Positions 42,677 through 50,859 of a stretch of DNA of 64,000 nucleotides are shown in pieces (the first letter of the stretch is position 1; every line of letters begins with the position of its first letter). The translations under genes were made by a program, and so were the position numbers. The notes under the pieces are model-generated. The model made no database searches. It had not been told where the DNA came from and saw only the letters and a list, made by a program, of their open reading frames with translations. Origin of the DNA: Lentzea californiensis (GTDB taxonomy: Bacteria; Actinomycetota; Actinomycetes; Mycobacteriales; Pseudonocardiaceae); assembly GCF_024648825.1 (NCBI RefSeq), contig NZ_JANBBE010000009.1, forward strand, positions 124,001-188,000. The letters run 5' to 3'.

Positions 42677-43570
42677 TCAGGCGAGCGAACAGGCGTGTCC
42701 GTTGAGGGTGAAGGCGCGGGGCGTGGTGCTGCTGCCGGACGCGGTGAAGCCCATCAGCACCGACTCTCCCGCCGGAATCGCGACGTTGTACGGCACGGCG
42801 GTCGCGGCGACGTCCCTGCCCGTCTGGCGCTGGGTCGCGTTCCACATCTCGGAGACCGTCTGCCCGCCGGCGAACGTCCACCGCAACGTCCAGCCGTTGA
42901 CCTCCGCGGCACCGGTGTTGCGGAGGGTGACGTCGGTGCGGAAGCCGCCCTGCCAGGTGTGGGTGACGACGTAGGCGACCGAGCACCCGGTCACCGGCTT
43001 CGGTGCGGGCGGGGCGGCGGGCGCGGCCGGGGTGGTGGGAACCGGCGTCGCGGTGGTGCTCGGAGCGACGCAGGGCGGACCCCACCGCCCGAGCCGCTTG
43101 GTGGACGCGGACGTCTCCGCCTCCACCATCGCGCGGTCGTCCGGGTTCTCGCCGCGCGTCATGCCCATCTCGACGGCGAGCAGCGCGTAGTCGGTGCCGT
43201 CCGCCAGGCGCAGTGACACCACCGGTTCGCCGTCCGGTGTCCGCTCGACCGGCTTCTCGAGCAGCATCGTCTTCGCGAACGTCGTCGACGCGTCGGCCCA
43301 GCACGCGTCCGCGGCGCCGAGACCCTTGATCCGCACCTCCTCACCGTCGGAGAGCCGCACCGTCCGGACGTCCACGACGTTCTGGACGGTCGAGGAGTAC
43401 GCGGTCTTGAGCGGCGGCTCGATGATCGAGGGGAACGCGGGCGGCGTCGTGGTGGCGACCGGTGGTGCCGGCTCCCCGCCGCAACCGGCGACACCGATCA
43501 GCAGAACCGCGGCGATCGCCGGCCACCTGGTCGCCGGAGCGGGCCGTGCGTCGCCTCGTGATCGTGTCAT
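42677..43570 (-). CDS. Lipoprotein with degenerate staphylococcal-nuclease-like domain and CBM2
   Basis: 297 aa. A signal ends in the lipobox VAGC (Cys30). The middle region (about 60-170) has the pattern of a thermonuclease fold: VVDVRTVRLSDGEEVRIKGLGAADACW, a second beta segment with YALLAVEMG, and AETSASTKRLGRWGPPC. The usual catalytic Arg and Asp positions look changed, so nuclease activity is doubtful. A Pro/Thr/Ala linker and a complete CBM2 (about 195-297; TGCSVAYVVTHTWQGGF to FTLNGHACSLA) follow. It is thus a cell-surface protein that can hold cellulose or chitin. Its stop converges with GH5 across 11 bases. Confidence 0.72.
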   Translation of the reverse strand: MTRSRGDARPAPATRWPAIAAVLLIGVAGCGGEPAPPVATTTPPAFPSIIEPPLKTAYSSTVQNVVDVRTVRLSDGEEVRIKGLGAADACWADASTTFAKTMLLEKPVERTPDGEPVVSLRLADGTDYALLAVEMGMTRGENPDDRAMVEAETSASTKRLGRWGPPCVAPSTTATPVPTTPAAPAAPPAPKPVTGCSVAYVVTHTWQGGFRTDVTLRNTGAAEVNGWTLRWTFAGGQTVSEMWNATQRQTGRDVAATAVPYNVAIPAGESVLMGFTASGSSTTPRAFTLNGHACSLA

Positions 43571-43660
43571 TGGTCCTCTGCGGGGATGCGGCGAACACCA
43601 GCAGGCGTACGCCCGAACGGTCGATGTGATCCCGGGAGGCTACGACCTTTCGGAGGAACA

Positions 43661-43704
43661 CGGAAGATCTTCCGCGTCGACGAAAAGTGTTCTTCGACGC
43701 TTTT
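43661..43704. other. Palindrome and hairpin upstream of the CBM2 lipoprotein gene
   Basis: CGGAAGATCTTCCG (43661-43674) is a perfect 14-bp palindrome. It runs into a hairpin, GCGTCGA (43674-43680) with TCGACGC (43694-43700), followed by TTTT. They may end the LacI transcript or control the lipoprotein gene. Confidence 0.4.
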
Positions 43705-43775
43705 CAGTCGAATTTCCGTCGAACGCGAGGCGCGCGGGAAAATGGTGAACAACGTTTCCGGCGGCGACGCGAGGT

Positions 43776-44777
43776 TCAGCGGACGGCGGTGCTGCCGCGA
43801 TCGGTGAGCTGCGGCTGGAGGAGCCGCACCTCGGGCGCGAGCTCACGGCCCAGGCGGGCGATCACCATCTCGACGGCGATCGCGCCGAGTTCCTGCGCGG
43901 GAACGGCGATCGAGGTGAGCGGGACGGGCAGGGCCGCCGCGACGTCGTCCGGGCACAGCGTGATCACCGACAGGTCGCCGGGGACGTCCAGCGACCGGCG
44001 CCGCAGCTCGAGAAGCAACGGGCCGAGGACCGCCTCGTTGTGCACCACCAGTCCGGTGGTGCCCCTGTCCGGGTGCAGCACGTCGTCCAGGCATTCGGAC
44101 ACCGCGTCGTACCCGGCCGCGCACGAGTGGACCGAGGCGAGCAGACCGCGTTTGGCGGTCTCGCCCTGGAACCCGGACAGCAGCCGCGCGGCGAAGCTCG
44201 TGCCGCGCTGGTAGACCGGGGGAGGTGAGCCGATCAGCGCGATCGAGCGGTGGCCGCGATCCGCCAGGTGGCCCGCCATCTGCCTGCCGGCGGAGGCGAA
44301 GTCGAGGTCGAGGCAGCTCAGGCCCTCGTGGTCGTCCGGCATGCCGAGCAGGACCACCGGCGCGTCGACGTCGCGCAGTTCCGGCACGCGCGGATCCGCG
44401 CTCTCGACGTCCATCACGATGATCGCGTCCGCCATGGACCGCGCGATGACGCGGTGGGCCTCGCCGGGACCCGCCTCCTTGGTCAGCAGCAGCACGTCGT
44501 AGTCGTGGTCGCGGGCGCGTGCCACGATCGACGACACGAACCGCATGATGATCGGCATGTTCTGGTCGGAGTGCAGCGGCACGACCAGGCCGACCACGCG
44601 CGACCGGTTCGAGGCGAGCGCCCGCGCCCCGGCGTTGGGGTGGTAGCCGAGGGCCGCGATGCTCTGCTCGACGCGGCGCTTGGTCGCCTCGGAGATGCTG
44701 CGCTTGCCGCTCAGCACGTACGAGACCGTGCTCATCGAGACGCCGGCGTGGTGGGCGACCTCCTTGATCGTGATCAT
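43776..44777 (-). CDS. LacI-family regulator (paralogue 1 of 3)
   Basis: 333 aa from the ATG at 44777, preceded by AAGGGCGGGC. The HTH is MITIKEVAHHAGVSMSTVSYVLSGKRSIS and the effector domain begins at VVGLVVPLHSDQNMP. Its HTH and overall pattern (ALGYHPNAGARALA, VVHNEAVLGPLL) are very close to the regulators at 44990 and 54476, so the three probably bind related TCGAAGCGCTTCGA operators. It is divergent from the second paralogue; the 212-base gap holds four GTCGAAC repeats and an operator. Target genes are inferred to lie in the xyloglucan locus. Confidence 0.85.
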   Translation of the reverse strand: MITIKEVAHHAGVSMSTVSYVLSGKRSISEATKRRVEQSIAALGYHPNAGARALASNRSRVVGLVVPLHSDQNMPIIMRFVSSIVARARDHDYDVLLLTKEAGPGEAHRVIARSMADAIIVMDVESADPRVPELRDVDAPVVLLGMPDDHEGLSCLDLDFASAGRQMAGHLADRGHRSIALIGSPPPVYQRGTSFAARLLSGFQGETAKRGLLASVHSCAAGYDAVSECLDDVLHPDRGTTGLVVHNEAVLGPLLLELRRRSLDVPGDLSVITLCPDDVAAALPVPLTSIAVPAQELGAIAVEMVIARLGRELAPEVRLLQPQLTDRGSTAVR

Positions 44778-44831
44778 GCCCGCCCTTCGCACCGGTTCGT
44801 CGCGAGCATCGTAGTGCGTGAGAGGGGTGTG

Positions 44832-44880
44832 GTCGAACAGCTGTCGAACACCGCCGCGACAATGGTCGAACTCGTCGAAC
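44832..44880. repeat. Four GTCGAAC repeats between two LacI genes
   Basis: GTCGAAC at 44832, 44843, 44865 and 44874, with spacing 11, 22 and 9. The same motif repeats upstream of the GntR gene (41036-41089). Confidence 0.4.
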
Positions 44881-44893
44881 AGGTGCAGCGTGC

Positions 44894-44923
44894 TTGACGT
44901 GCGGGTTTCGCCTGTGTCACATT
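44894..44923 (+). promoter_or_regulatory. Candidate promoter of the second LacI gene
   Basis: TTGACG (44894-44899) and CACATT (44918-44923) are 18 bases apart, and the operator at 44936-44949 follows, a good position for autorepression. Confidence 0.4.
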
Positions 44924-44935
44924 CTGAAACCACGT

Positions 44936-44949
44936 TCGAAGCGCTTCGA
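44936..44949. promoter_or_regulatory. Perfect LacI operator TCGAAGCGCTTCGA
   Basis: A perfect 14-bp palindrome upstream of the LacI gene at 44990. Variants precede the GH3 gene (50728-50741), the importer operon (50817-50830) and weakly the GH12 gene (46107-46120). Confidence 0.75.
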
Positions 44950-44989
44950 TTCAATTCTGCTCAGGCGCTGCGGGACCGGAGGTGTCGGC

Positions 44990-46021
44990 GTGGTCACCAT
45001 TGTGGACGTGGCGAAGCACGCGGGTGTCGCGCCCAGCACGGTCTCCTACGTGCTGACCGGCAAACGCCCCGTTTCGGCCGAGACCAGAATGCGGGTGGGC
45101 GAAAGCATTCGGCAGCTCGGCTACCAGCCGCACTCCGGAGCGCGGGCGCTGGCCGGCAGCCGGACGAACGTGCTGGCCCTCGTCCTGCCTCTGCGGGAGG
45201 GCGTGCACCTGCCGGTGGTCATGCGGTTCGCCTCCTCGGTCGTCACCACCGCCCGCGAGCACGACATGGACGTGCTGCTGGTGACCGCGGACGAGGGCGC
45301 CGCCGGGCTCCGGAGAGTGGCCGGCACCGCCAGGGCGGACGGGTTCCTCGTGATGGACGTCGGGCTGGACGACGAGCGGGTGCCGGTGCTGCGCGACCTC
45401 GGCCGCCCGGCCGTCCTGCTCGGGCATCCCACCGTGGCGAACGGTCTGACCTGCGTCGACCTGGACTTCGAGGCGGCGGGCGCGCGGTGCGTCGACCACC
45501 TCGTCGAGCTCGGGCACCGCGCCATCGGCTTCCTCGGGGCGCCGGGGGCGGTCTACGCGCGCAACACGGGGTTCGCGCAGCGCACCCTCGCGGGGTTCAG
45601 CGCCGCGGCCATGCGGCGCGGGGTCGCCTCGACCGCCCTGCCCGCCGAGCGGCACCGCGACGCCGTGCGCGCCGTGGTCGGGACGCTGCTCAGAGAGCTG
45701 ACGCGGATGACCGCGCTGGTCGTGCACAACGAGGCGGCGCTCGGCTGGGTCGTGGAGTGCCTGCGTGCCGAGGGACGCCGGGTGCCGGAGGACGTCGCGG
45801 TGGTCGCGATCTGCCCGGACGAGCTCGCCGAACAGTTGCGGCTGACCTCGGTGCAACTGCCCGCCGACGTGCTGGGACGGCGCGCGGTCGAGCTGCTGGT
45901 GGCCAAGCTGAACGGCCAACGGCCTCCCGCGCTCACCCTGCTGCCGCCGAAGCTGTTCAGCCGGACGGGTCACGCCGCTCCCAGACTCGTGGTGGCCCGC
46001 CCGCCCCAGCAGGCCGGCTGA
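44990..46021 (+). CDS. LacI-family regulator (paralogue 2 of 3)
   Basis: 343 aa from the GTG at 44990, with GGAGG seven bases upstream. HTH: VVTIVDVAKHAGVAPSTVSYVLTGKRPVS; effector domain from NVLALVLPLREGVHLPV. It resembles the LacI genes at 43776 and 54476 throughout. A perfect TCGAAGCGCTTCGA palindrome lies 41 bases upstream, suggesting autoregulation. The GH12 gene follows on the same strand after 150 bases. An upstream extension of the frame contains the operator and is not used. Confidence 0.86.
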   Translation: MVTIVDVAKHAGVAPSTVSYVLTGKRPVSAETRMRVGESIRQLGYQPHSGARALAGSRTNVLALVLPLREGVHLPVVMRFASSVVTTAREHDMDVLLVTADEGAAGLRRVAGTARADGFLVMDVGLDDERVPVLRDLGRPAVLLGHPTVANGLTCVDLDFEAAGARCVDHLVELGHRAIGFLGAPGAVYARNTGFAQRTLAGFSAAAMRRGVASTALPAERHRDAVRAVVGTLLRELTRMTALVVHNEAALGWVVECLRAEGRRVPEDVAVVAICPDELAEQLRLTSVQLPADVLGRRAVELLVAKLNGQRPPALTLLPPKLFSRTGHAAPRLVVARPPQQAG

Positions 46022-46106
46022 GCCGCGAATCGGATTCGAAGCGGCATTCTTCATCGAATTTTTTCGCTCGGGTGTGTTCGATGATTTCGATGTTAGGTTG
46101 AATTCA

Positions 46107-46120
46107 ACGAACCGCTTCGG
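46107..46120. promoter_or_regulatory. Weak operator variant before the GH12 gene
   Basis: ACGAACCGCTTCGG agrees with TCGAAGCGCTTCGA at 11 of 14 positions and lies 52 bases before the GH12 start. Confidence 0.38.
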
Positions 46121-46171
46121 CTCTCGGGCGGTGCGAATTCCGTTCAATGGTGTGCGGAAGGAAAAACAAGG

Positions 46172-46861
46172 ATGAAAATCGTGCGTGCGCTTGTTGTCGT
46201 GCTGGCCGCTGTCCTGACGGTTCCCCTGGGAGCCGGCACCGCGACCGCCGCGGCCTGGAGTTCCTCGGACAGGTGGGGAACGTGGTCGAACGGCGGCTAC
46301 ACGGTGCGCAACAACATCTGGGGCAGCGGGTACGGGCCGCAGACGGTCTGGGCCAACTCCTACAGCAACTGGGGCGTCTGGGCGAACCACCCCAACACGG
46401 GCGGGATCAAGTCGTACCCGCACTCGGAACGGCAGGTGAACCGGCGGCTCAGCTCACTCGGGAGCCTGTCGAGCAGCTTCAACGTCTCCTACCCGAGCTC
46501 CGGCGCCTACACGACCGCCTACGACATCTGGGCGGACGACCACGCCTACGAGATCATGTTGTGGATGAACAAGGTCGGCCCCGTCGGTCCGATCGGGGCG
46601 CGGGAGACGACGGTGTCGGTCGGCGGTCACACCTGGGACGTCCACCGCGGCTCGAACGGCTCGAACCAGGTGTTCTCGTTCGTCCGCACGTCCAACACCG
46701 GGTCCGGCACGGTGAACGTCAAGGCGGTGATGGACTGGATCCGCAACCGCGGCTGGTTCGGTGACGTCACGGTCGGCTCCGTCCAGTTCGGCTACGAGAT
46801 CACGTCGTCCAGCGGCGGTCTCAACTTCACCACCAACAGCTACTCCGTCTCCTTCGGCTGA
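46172..46861 (+). CDS. Secreted GH12 endoglucanase/xyloglucanase
   Basis: 229 aa: signal peptide (about 1-27, ending ATAAA) and a lone GH12 jelly-roll domain. The catalytic pair are Glu127 in YEIMLWMN and Glu209 in FGYEITSSS; NNIWGSGYGPQTVW and GGIKSYPHSER are further family blocks. GH12 enzymes cut beta-1,4-glucan, many of them xyloglucan. With no binding module and with a GH31/GH42 importer operon nearby, a xyloglucan backbone is the favoured substrate. Start: ATG with GGAAGGAA upstream. It converges with the CE7 gene across four bases. Confidence 0.92.
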   Translation: MKIVRALVVVLAAVLTVPLGAGTATAAAWSSSDRWGTWSNGGYTVRNNIWGSGYGPQTVWANSYSNWGVWANHPNTGGIKSYPHSERQVNRRLSSLGSLSSSFNVSYPSSGAYTTAYDIWADDHAYEIMLWMNKVGPVGPIGARETTVSVGGHTWDVHRGSNGSNQVFSFVRTSNTGSGTVNVKAVMDWIRNRGWFGDVTVGSVQFGYEITSSSGGLNFTTNSYSVSFG

Positions 46862-46865
46862 CCGG

Positions 46866-47843
46866 TCACGGTGCCAGGGCCCGGTCGCGCAGCCACTGCA
46901 GCTGCGTGGCCGGGTTGGACCCGTATCCGCCGCCGTGGTCGGCGAACGGCCACACGGTCATCGTCCGGTCCTCACCCGCGTAGTGGTTGAAGGCCGCGTA
47001 CACAGTGGACGGTGGACAGATCGGGTCCATCAGCCCGACGCTGAACAACGCCGGTGCCGTCGCCCGTTGCGCGAAGTGGACACCGTCGAAGTAGGACAGC
47101 GTGGTGAAGGCCGGCTCCACGCCGTGCCTGCTGTGCCACCGCAGGTACTCCGCGATCTCCACGTACGGGCCCTCGCCGCACAGCTCGGCCCCGCGCCGGA
47201 AGTGGCACAGGAACGGCACGTCCGGCAGTGCGGCCGCGACGCGGTCCCGCGCCAGCCCGGCGACGGCGATCGTCAGGCCTCCGCCCTGGCTGCCGCCCGC
47301 GACGACCACCCGTTCCGGGTCCACGCCCGGCAGGTGCGCGACCGCGTCCACGGCGCGGACGCAGTCGGTCATGAGGCGGCGGTAGTAGTAGTCGTCCGGC
47401 GAGTCGATGCCCCGGGTCATGAAGCCCTTGACCCACTGGGTGCCGCCGCCCGCCACGAGGTCCGGGGTGTCGTGGCCCTGGCCGCGGCTGTCGACCACGA
47501 GCTGGGCGTACCCGGCGGCGGACCACAGCAGGTGGTCGGTGGGCAGGCCGCGACCGCAGCTGTAGCCCATGTACGTGACCACGACGGGCAACGGGCCGTC
47601 GCTGCCGCGCGGGCGCAGCAGCCAGGCCGCCACCGGCTCGCCGCCGAAACCGGGGAACCGGACGTCGGCGACCTCGACGGTGCGCAGCAGGTGCCGGTCG
47701 GTGACGTCGGTGACCTCCACCGCGCCACCGGCCGAGCGTGCCTCGGCGATGGTCCGCTCCCAGAACTCGTCGAAGTCCGGCGGTGCCTGCATGTCCGGGC
47801 GGTAGACGACGAGTTCGTCGAGCGGGGCGTCCGTCAGCGGCAT
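46866..47843 (-). CDS. CE7 acetyl esterase (acetylxylan esterase/cephalosporin-C deacetylase family)
   Basis: 325 aa, no signal peptide, the standard CE7 length. The triad is Ser185 (GGSQGGG), Asp273 (LMDPICPPST) and His303 (FADHGGGY); DSRGQGH and CHFRRGAE are further family blocks. It removes acetyl groups from small sugars inside the cell. It follows the GH3 gene on the same strand by 34 bases and probably shares its transcript. Deacetylation of imported oligosaccharides is the likely job. Confidence 0.92.
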   Translation of the reverse strand: MPLTDAPLDELVVYRPDMQAPPDFDEFWERTIAEARSAGGAVEVTDVTDRHLLRTVEVADVRFPGFGGEPVAAWLLRPRGSDGPLPVVVTYMGYSCGRGLPTDHLLWSAAGYAQLVVDSRGQGHDTPDLVAGGGTQWVKGFMTRGIDSPDDYYYRRLMTDCVRAVDAVAHLPGVDPERVVVAGGSQGGGLTIAVAGLARDRVAAALPDVPFLCHFRRGAELCGEGPYVEIAEYLRWHSRHGVEPAFTTLSYFDGVHFAQRATAPALFSVGLMDPICPPSTVYAAFNHYAGEDRTMTVWPFADHGGGYGSNPATQLQWLRDRALAP

Positions 47844-47876
47844 CGAGGCTCCTTCAGGCGGGTCGGCGTGCGGATC

Positions 47877-50699
47877 TCATTCTGCGGCGGAGAAGCGGAA
47901 GGACGTGAGCCGGAAGGAGCCGTGCAGGACCACCTGCAGGTCGTGGACCCCGGTCACGGGTGAGGGCAGTGCCGCCGAGATGGTCGTCCACTCGTAACGG
48001 CCGCCGGTGGCCGGCACCGCGAGCTCCGCCAGCACTCTCTCGTCCGTCCTGAACTCCAGTCGTGCCAAGGGGTCCTCCGACGAGACCTCCGCCTCGACGC
48101 GGACCGCGCCGGACAGGTCGGTCCGCGCGAACCGCAGGGTGGCCGGCCGGTCGGCGTCGGCGGAGGTGACCGCGTCACCGGTCACGCGCGTCGCGTCGAC
48201 GAGGGTCACGTTGTCGTAGTCGTCGAAGTCGGCGGCGATCACGTGGCGGCCGGCGCGGGGAGAGGGAGCCGGTCCCACCACCGTGAGCGGGGCGGTGAGC
48301 ACGACGTCCCCGGCGGAACGGGCGACGAGGACCTCGTAGGCGCCGGGATCCACCGCGAACGCGCCGGTCGCGACGTCCCAGTGGGCGAGCCGGTCCAGGG
48401 GCAGCCGGAAGGACAGCACCCTGCTCTCACTCGGAGCCAGCGCGACTTTGCGGAAGTCGGCGAGCCGTAACAGCGGTGCCTCGTACCGCGCCCCCAGTGC
48501 CCGGACGTAGAGCTGGACGACGTCGCTGCCGGGCCTGGTGCCGGTGTTGGCCAGCGTCACCGAGAGGTCGATGGCGCTGCCCGGGGTGGCGGTGTCCGAC
48601 GACAGGATCAGGTCGCGGTGGGCGAAGCCGGTGTAGGAGAGGCCGTGGCCGAACGGGTACAGCGGCGCGGCCCGGTGGTACTGGTAGGTCCAGCCCGCCT
48701 TGATGATGTCGTAGTCGAGCGGGTTCGGCAGCGCGTCCCGGCCGCGGTACCAGGTCTGCGGCAGGCGCCCGCCGGGATCGGCCTCGCCGAGCAGGACGGC
48801 GGCCAGCGCCCTTCCCGTCTCCTGCCCGCCATGGGACGTCCACATCACGGCGGGCAGGTGCTCGTCCGCCCAGTCCAGGGCGTAGGGGTAGCTGCTCATC
48901 ACGACCAGCGCCGTCTCCGGCCGGACCTCCGCGACCGCGCGCAGCAGTGCGTCCTGGGCTGCCGGGAGCCCGATTCCCGTGCGGTCCTCGGTCTCCCGTC
49001 CGTGGATCAGCGGGTGGTTGCCGAGGACCACCACGGCGACGTCCGCCGACAGCGCGGCGGCCAGCGCCTCGGCGGTGCCGTCCCGCAGGACCTCGCGCTC
49101 CCAGCGTTCGGCGGCGTCGGCGGACTGCGCGGTGACGGTCACCCGGCCGTCGACCGGGTCGACGACGGCGTACCGGCCCGTGAGCACGTTCTGCAGCAGC
49201 ACCGAGTCCTCGACGGGCACGAGGCGGAACGTCTCGCGGACCTCCCAGCTCTTGATCCGCTCCTGGTCGGCGGCCAGCGAGGTGTCCTGCAGGCTCAGGT
49301 AACGCCCGGACTCCACCGATCGCAGCGTCAGCACGCCGTCGCCCCAGTCGACGACGTCGAACGGTGTCTTGCCCAGCAGTTCGCCGCTCGTTCGCGAGCG
49401 CAGCGCCACCCGGTCGGAGCCGTCCGCGACGACCACCTCGCCGCTCTCGCCCAGGACGGACCGGAGTCCACTCGCGACGGTCACCTCGTACGGAAGCGTG
49501 CCGCTGTACCAGTCCTCGCACACCATGTCGGCGAGCGGGCCGATCACGGCGATCCGCGGCGTGCTGCCCGCGTCGAGCGGGAGCAGTCCCTCGTTGCGCA
49601 GCAGCACGACCGACTCCGTCGCGGACCGAAGCGCGAGCGCGCGGTGTTCGGCGGAGCCGATGACCTCGGGACCGATGGTGGCGTACGGGTCGAGATCGGG
49701 GTCGAACTCGCCGAGGCGGAAGCGGATCTCCAGCTGCCGGCGCACCGCGCGGTTCACGTCCTCCTCGTCGATCAGGCCGCGTTCCAGCGCTTCGCGGAGC
49801 CTGCCGATCGGGACGGCGCTGTCCTGCCCGTGGTCGGTGAAGCTGTCGATGCCCGCCTTGAGCGCGGCGGCGTGGGACTCGGCGTGGTCGTCGAAGTAGT
49901 GCTCCGGGTCCACCAGGTTGGACGGCGCCTCCGCGTCGCTGACCACGAACAGCTCGTGCCCGGTCGGCTCGGCCCAGCGGCGCAGTTCCGTCCCGATGAG
50001 CGGCGTGACGTGGCACGGGCGGCCGTTGACGAGGTTGTAACCGGCCATGGCGCCGGTGGCGGCGCCCGAGGCGACCACGGGGCGGAACGCCGCGAGGTCG
50101 TACTCCTGCAGCACGCGCGGGCGCAGCCCGGAGGAGGTGACGCAGCGGTCGTCCTCGTTGTTGTAGGCCAGGAAGTGCTTGAGCACCGGGGCCGTGCGCA
50201 GGAACCGGTGGTGGTCGCCGGTGAGGCCGCGGCAGAACGCCGTGCCGATCCGCGCGGTGTGCACCGGGTCCTCGGAGTAGCCCTCCTCGTTGCGGCCCCA
50301 GCGCGGGTCGCGCAGCAGGTTCAGCACCGGAGCCCACGCCTGCAGGCTGTTCCTGCCCGTGCCGACCGCGGCCGGGCGGTGGTAGTGGAACGCCCTCAGC
50401 TCGACCGAGGTGGCCTCGGCGACGCGGCGCACCAGCTCCTCGTCCCAGGTCGCGCCCAGGCCGACCGCCTGGGGGAAGACGGTGGCGGGGCCCAGCCACG
50501 CGACGCCGTGCAGCGCCTCCGACCCGGTGCGGAACAGGTCCACGCCGAGGCGGGGCACCGCCGGTGAGTACTGGTGCAGCATCGCGATCCGCTCGTCGAG
50601 CGTGAGGCGCGCGAGGAGATCGTCGATGCGCTTGCGCGTCGGCAGCGCGGGGTCGCGAAAAGGCAGCCGGTCAACGGCGGGCACGGACTCGGAAACCAC
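47877..50699 (-). CDS. GH3 glycosidase with inserted beta-trefoil domain and C-terminal CBM6-like domain
   Basis: 940 aa, no signal peptide. The GH3 barrel has LNLLRDPRWGRNEEGYSEDP and the nucleophile block FVVSDAEAPSN (Asp255). Between the two GH3 domains lies an inserted beta-trefoil of the fascin/RICIN type (about 424-538: VALRSRTSGELLG, GRYLSLQDTSL, TGRYAVVDP). The C-terminal alpha/beta domain (GNHPLIHGRETEDRTG) and an FnIII-like domain follow, then a CBM6-like sandwich (about 805-940). Beta-glucosidase or beta-xylosidase activity is likely; here I favour beta-glucosidase on deprotected xyloglucan fragments. GTG at 50699 follows GAGGGG. The frame upstream reads through the operator and is rejected. 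Confidence 0.85.
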   Translation of the reverse strand: MVSESVPAVDRLPFRDPALPTRKRIDDLLARLTLDERIAMLHQYSPAVPRLGVDLFRTGSEALHGVAWLGPATVFPQAVGLGATWDEELVRRVAEATSVELRAFHYHRPAAVGTGRNSLQAWAPVLNLLRDPRWGRNEEGYSEDPVHTARIGTAFCRGLTGDHHRFLRTAPVLKHFLAYNNEDDRCVTSSGLRPRVLQEYDLAAFRPVVASGAATGAMAGYNLVNGRPCHVTPLIGTELRRWAEPTGHELFVVSDAEAPSNLVDPEHYFDDHAESHAAALKAGIDSFTDHGQDSAVPIGRLREALERGLIDEEDVNRAVRRQLEIRFRLGEFDPDLDPYATIGPEVIGSAEHRALALRSATESVVLLRNEGLLPLDAGSTPRIAVIGPLADMVCEDWYSGTLPYEVTVASGLRSVLGESGEVVVADGSDRVALRSRTSGELLGKTPFDVVDWGDGVLTLRSVESGRYLSLQDTSLAADQERIKSWEVRETFRLVPVEDSVLLQNVLTGRYAVVDPVDGRVTVTAQSADAAERWEREVLRDGTAEALAAALSADVAVVVLGNHPLIHGRETEDRTGIGLPAAQDALLRAVAEVRPETALVVMSSYPYALDWADEHLPAVMWTSHGGQETGRALAAVLLGEADPGGRLPQTWYRGRDALPNPLDYDIIKAGWTYQYHRAAPLYPFGHGLSYTGFAHRDLILSSDTATPGSAIDLSVTLANTGTRPGSDVVQLYVRALGARYEAPLLRLADFRKVALAPSESRVLSFRLPLDRLAHWDVATGAFAVDPGAYEVLVARSAGDVVLTAPLTVVGPAPSPRAGRHVIAADFDDYDNVTLVDATRVTGDAVTSADADRPATLRFARTDLSGAVRVEAEVSSEDPLARLEFRTDERVLAELAVPATGGRYEWTTISAALPSPVTGVHDLQVVLHGSFRLTSFRFSAAE

Positions 50700-50727
50700 G
50701 TGGTGACCCCTCAGCTCAGAGCTAGCG

Positions 50728-50770
50728 TTGAAGCGTTTCGACGGTGTCACGCAGTGGTTTCTGCTGTCAA
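50728..50770 (-). promoter_or_regulatory. Operator and -35 box of the GH3-CE7 operon
   Basis: TTGAAGCGTTTCGA (50728-50741) is a TCGAAGCGCTTCGA variant. On the minus strand a consensus TTGACA (50770-50765) lies upstream of it, so the site sits at or just past the -10 region. Confidence 0.6.
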
Positions 50771-50775
50771 CGGTC

Positions 50776-50804
50776 TTGTTTCATGCGACCTGCGTCACTA
50801 ACCT
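50776..50804 (+). promoter_or_regulatory. Candidate promoter of the xyloglucan importer operon
   Basis: TTGTTT (50776-50781), 17 bases, TAACCT (50799-50804). The operator at 50817-50830 lies immediately downstream. Confidence 0.45.
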
Positions 50805-50816
50805 CCCCGGCATCTG

Positions 50817-50830
50817 TTTAAGCGCTTCGA
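50817..50830. promoter_or_regulatory. LacI operator before the importer operon
   Basis: TTTAAGCGCTTCGA shares the right half and core of TCGAAGCGCTTCGA. It ends 29 bases before the binding-protein start. Confidence 0.62.
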
Positions 50831-50859
50831 CACTTCAACGATGAAGGATCGGTTCCGCC

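Noticed and set aside
48618..50567. 649-codon plus-strand frame opposite GH3
   Set aside because: Codon pattern is a mirror of the GH3 gene and the product has no motif.
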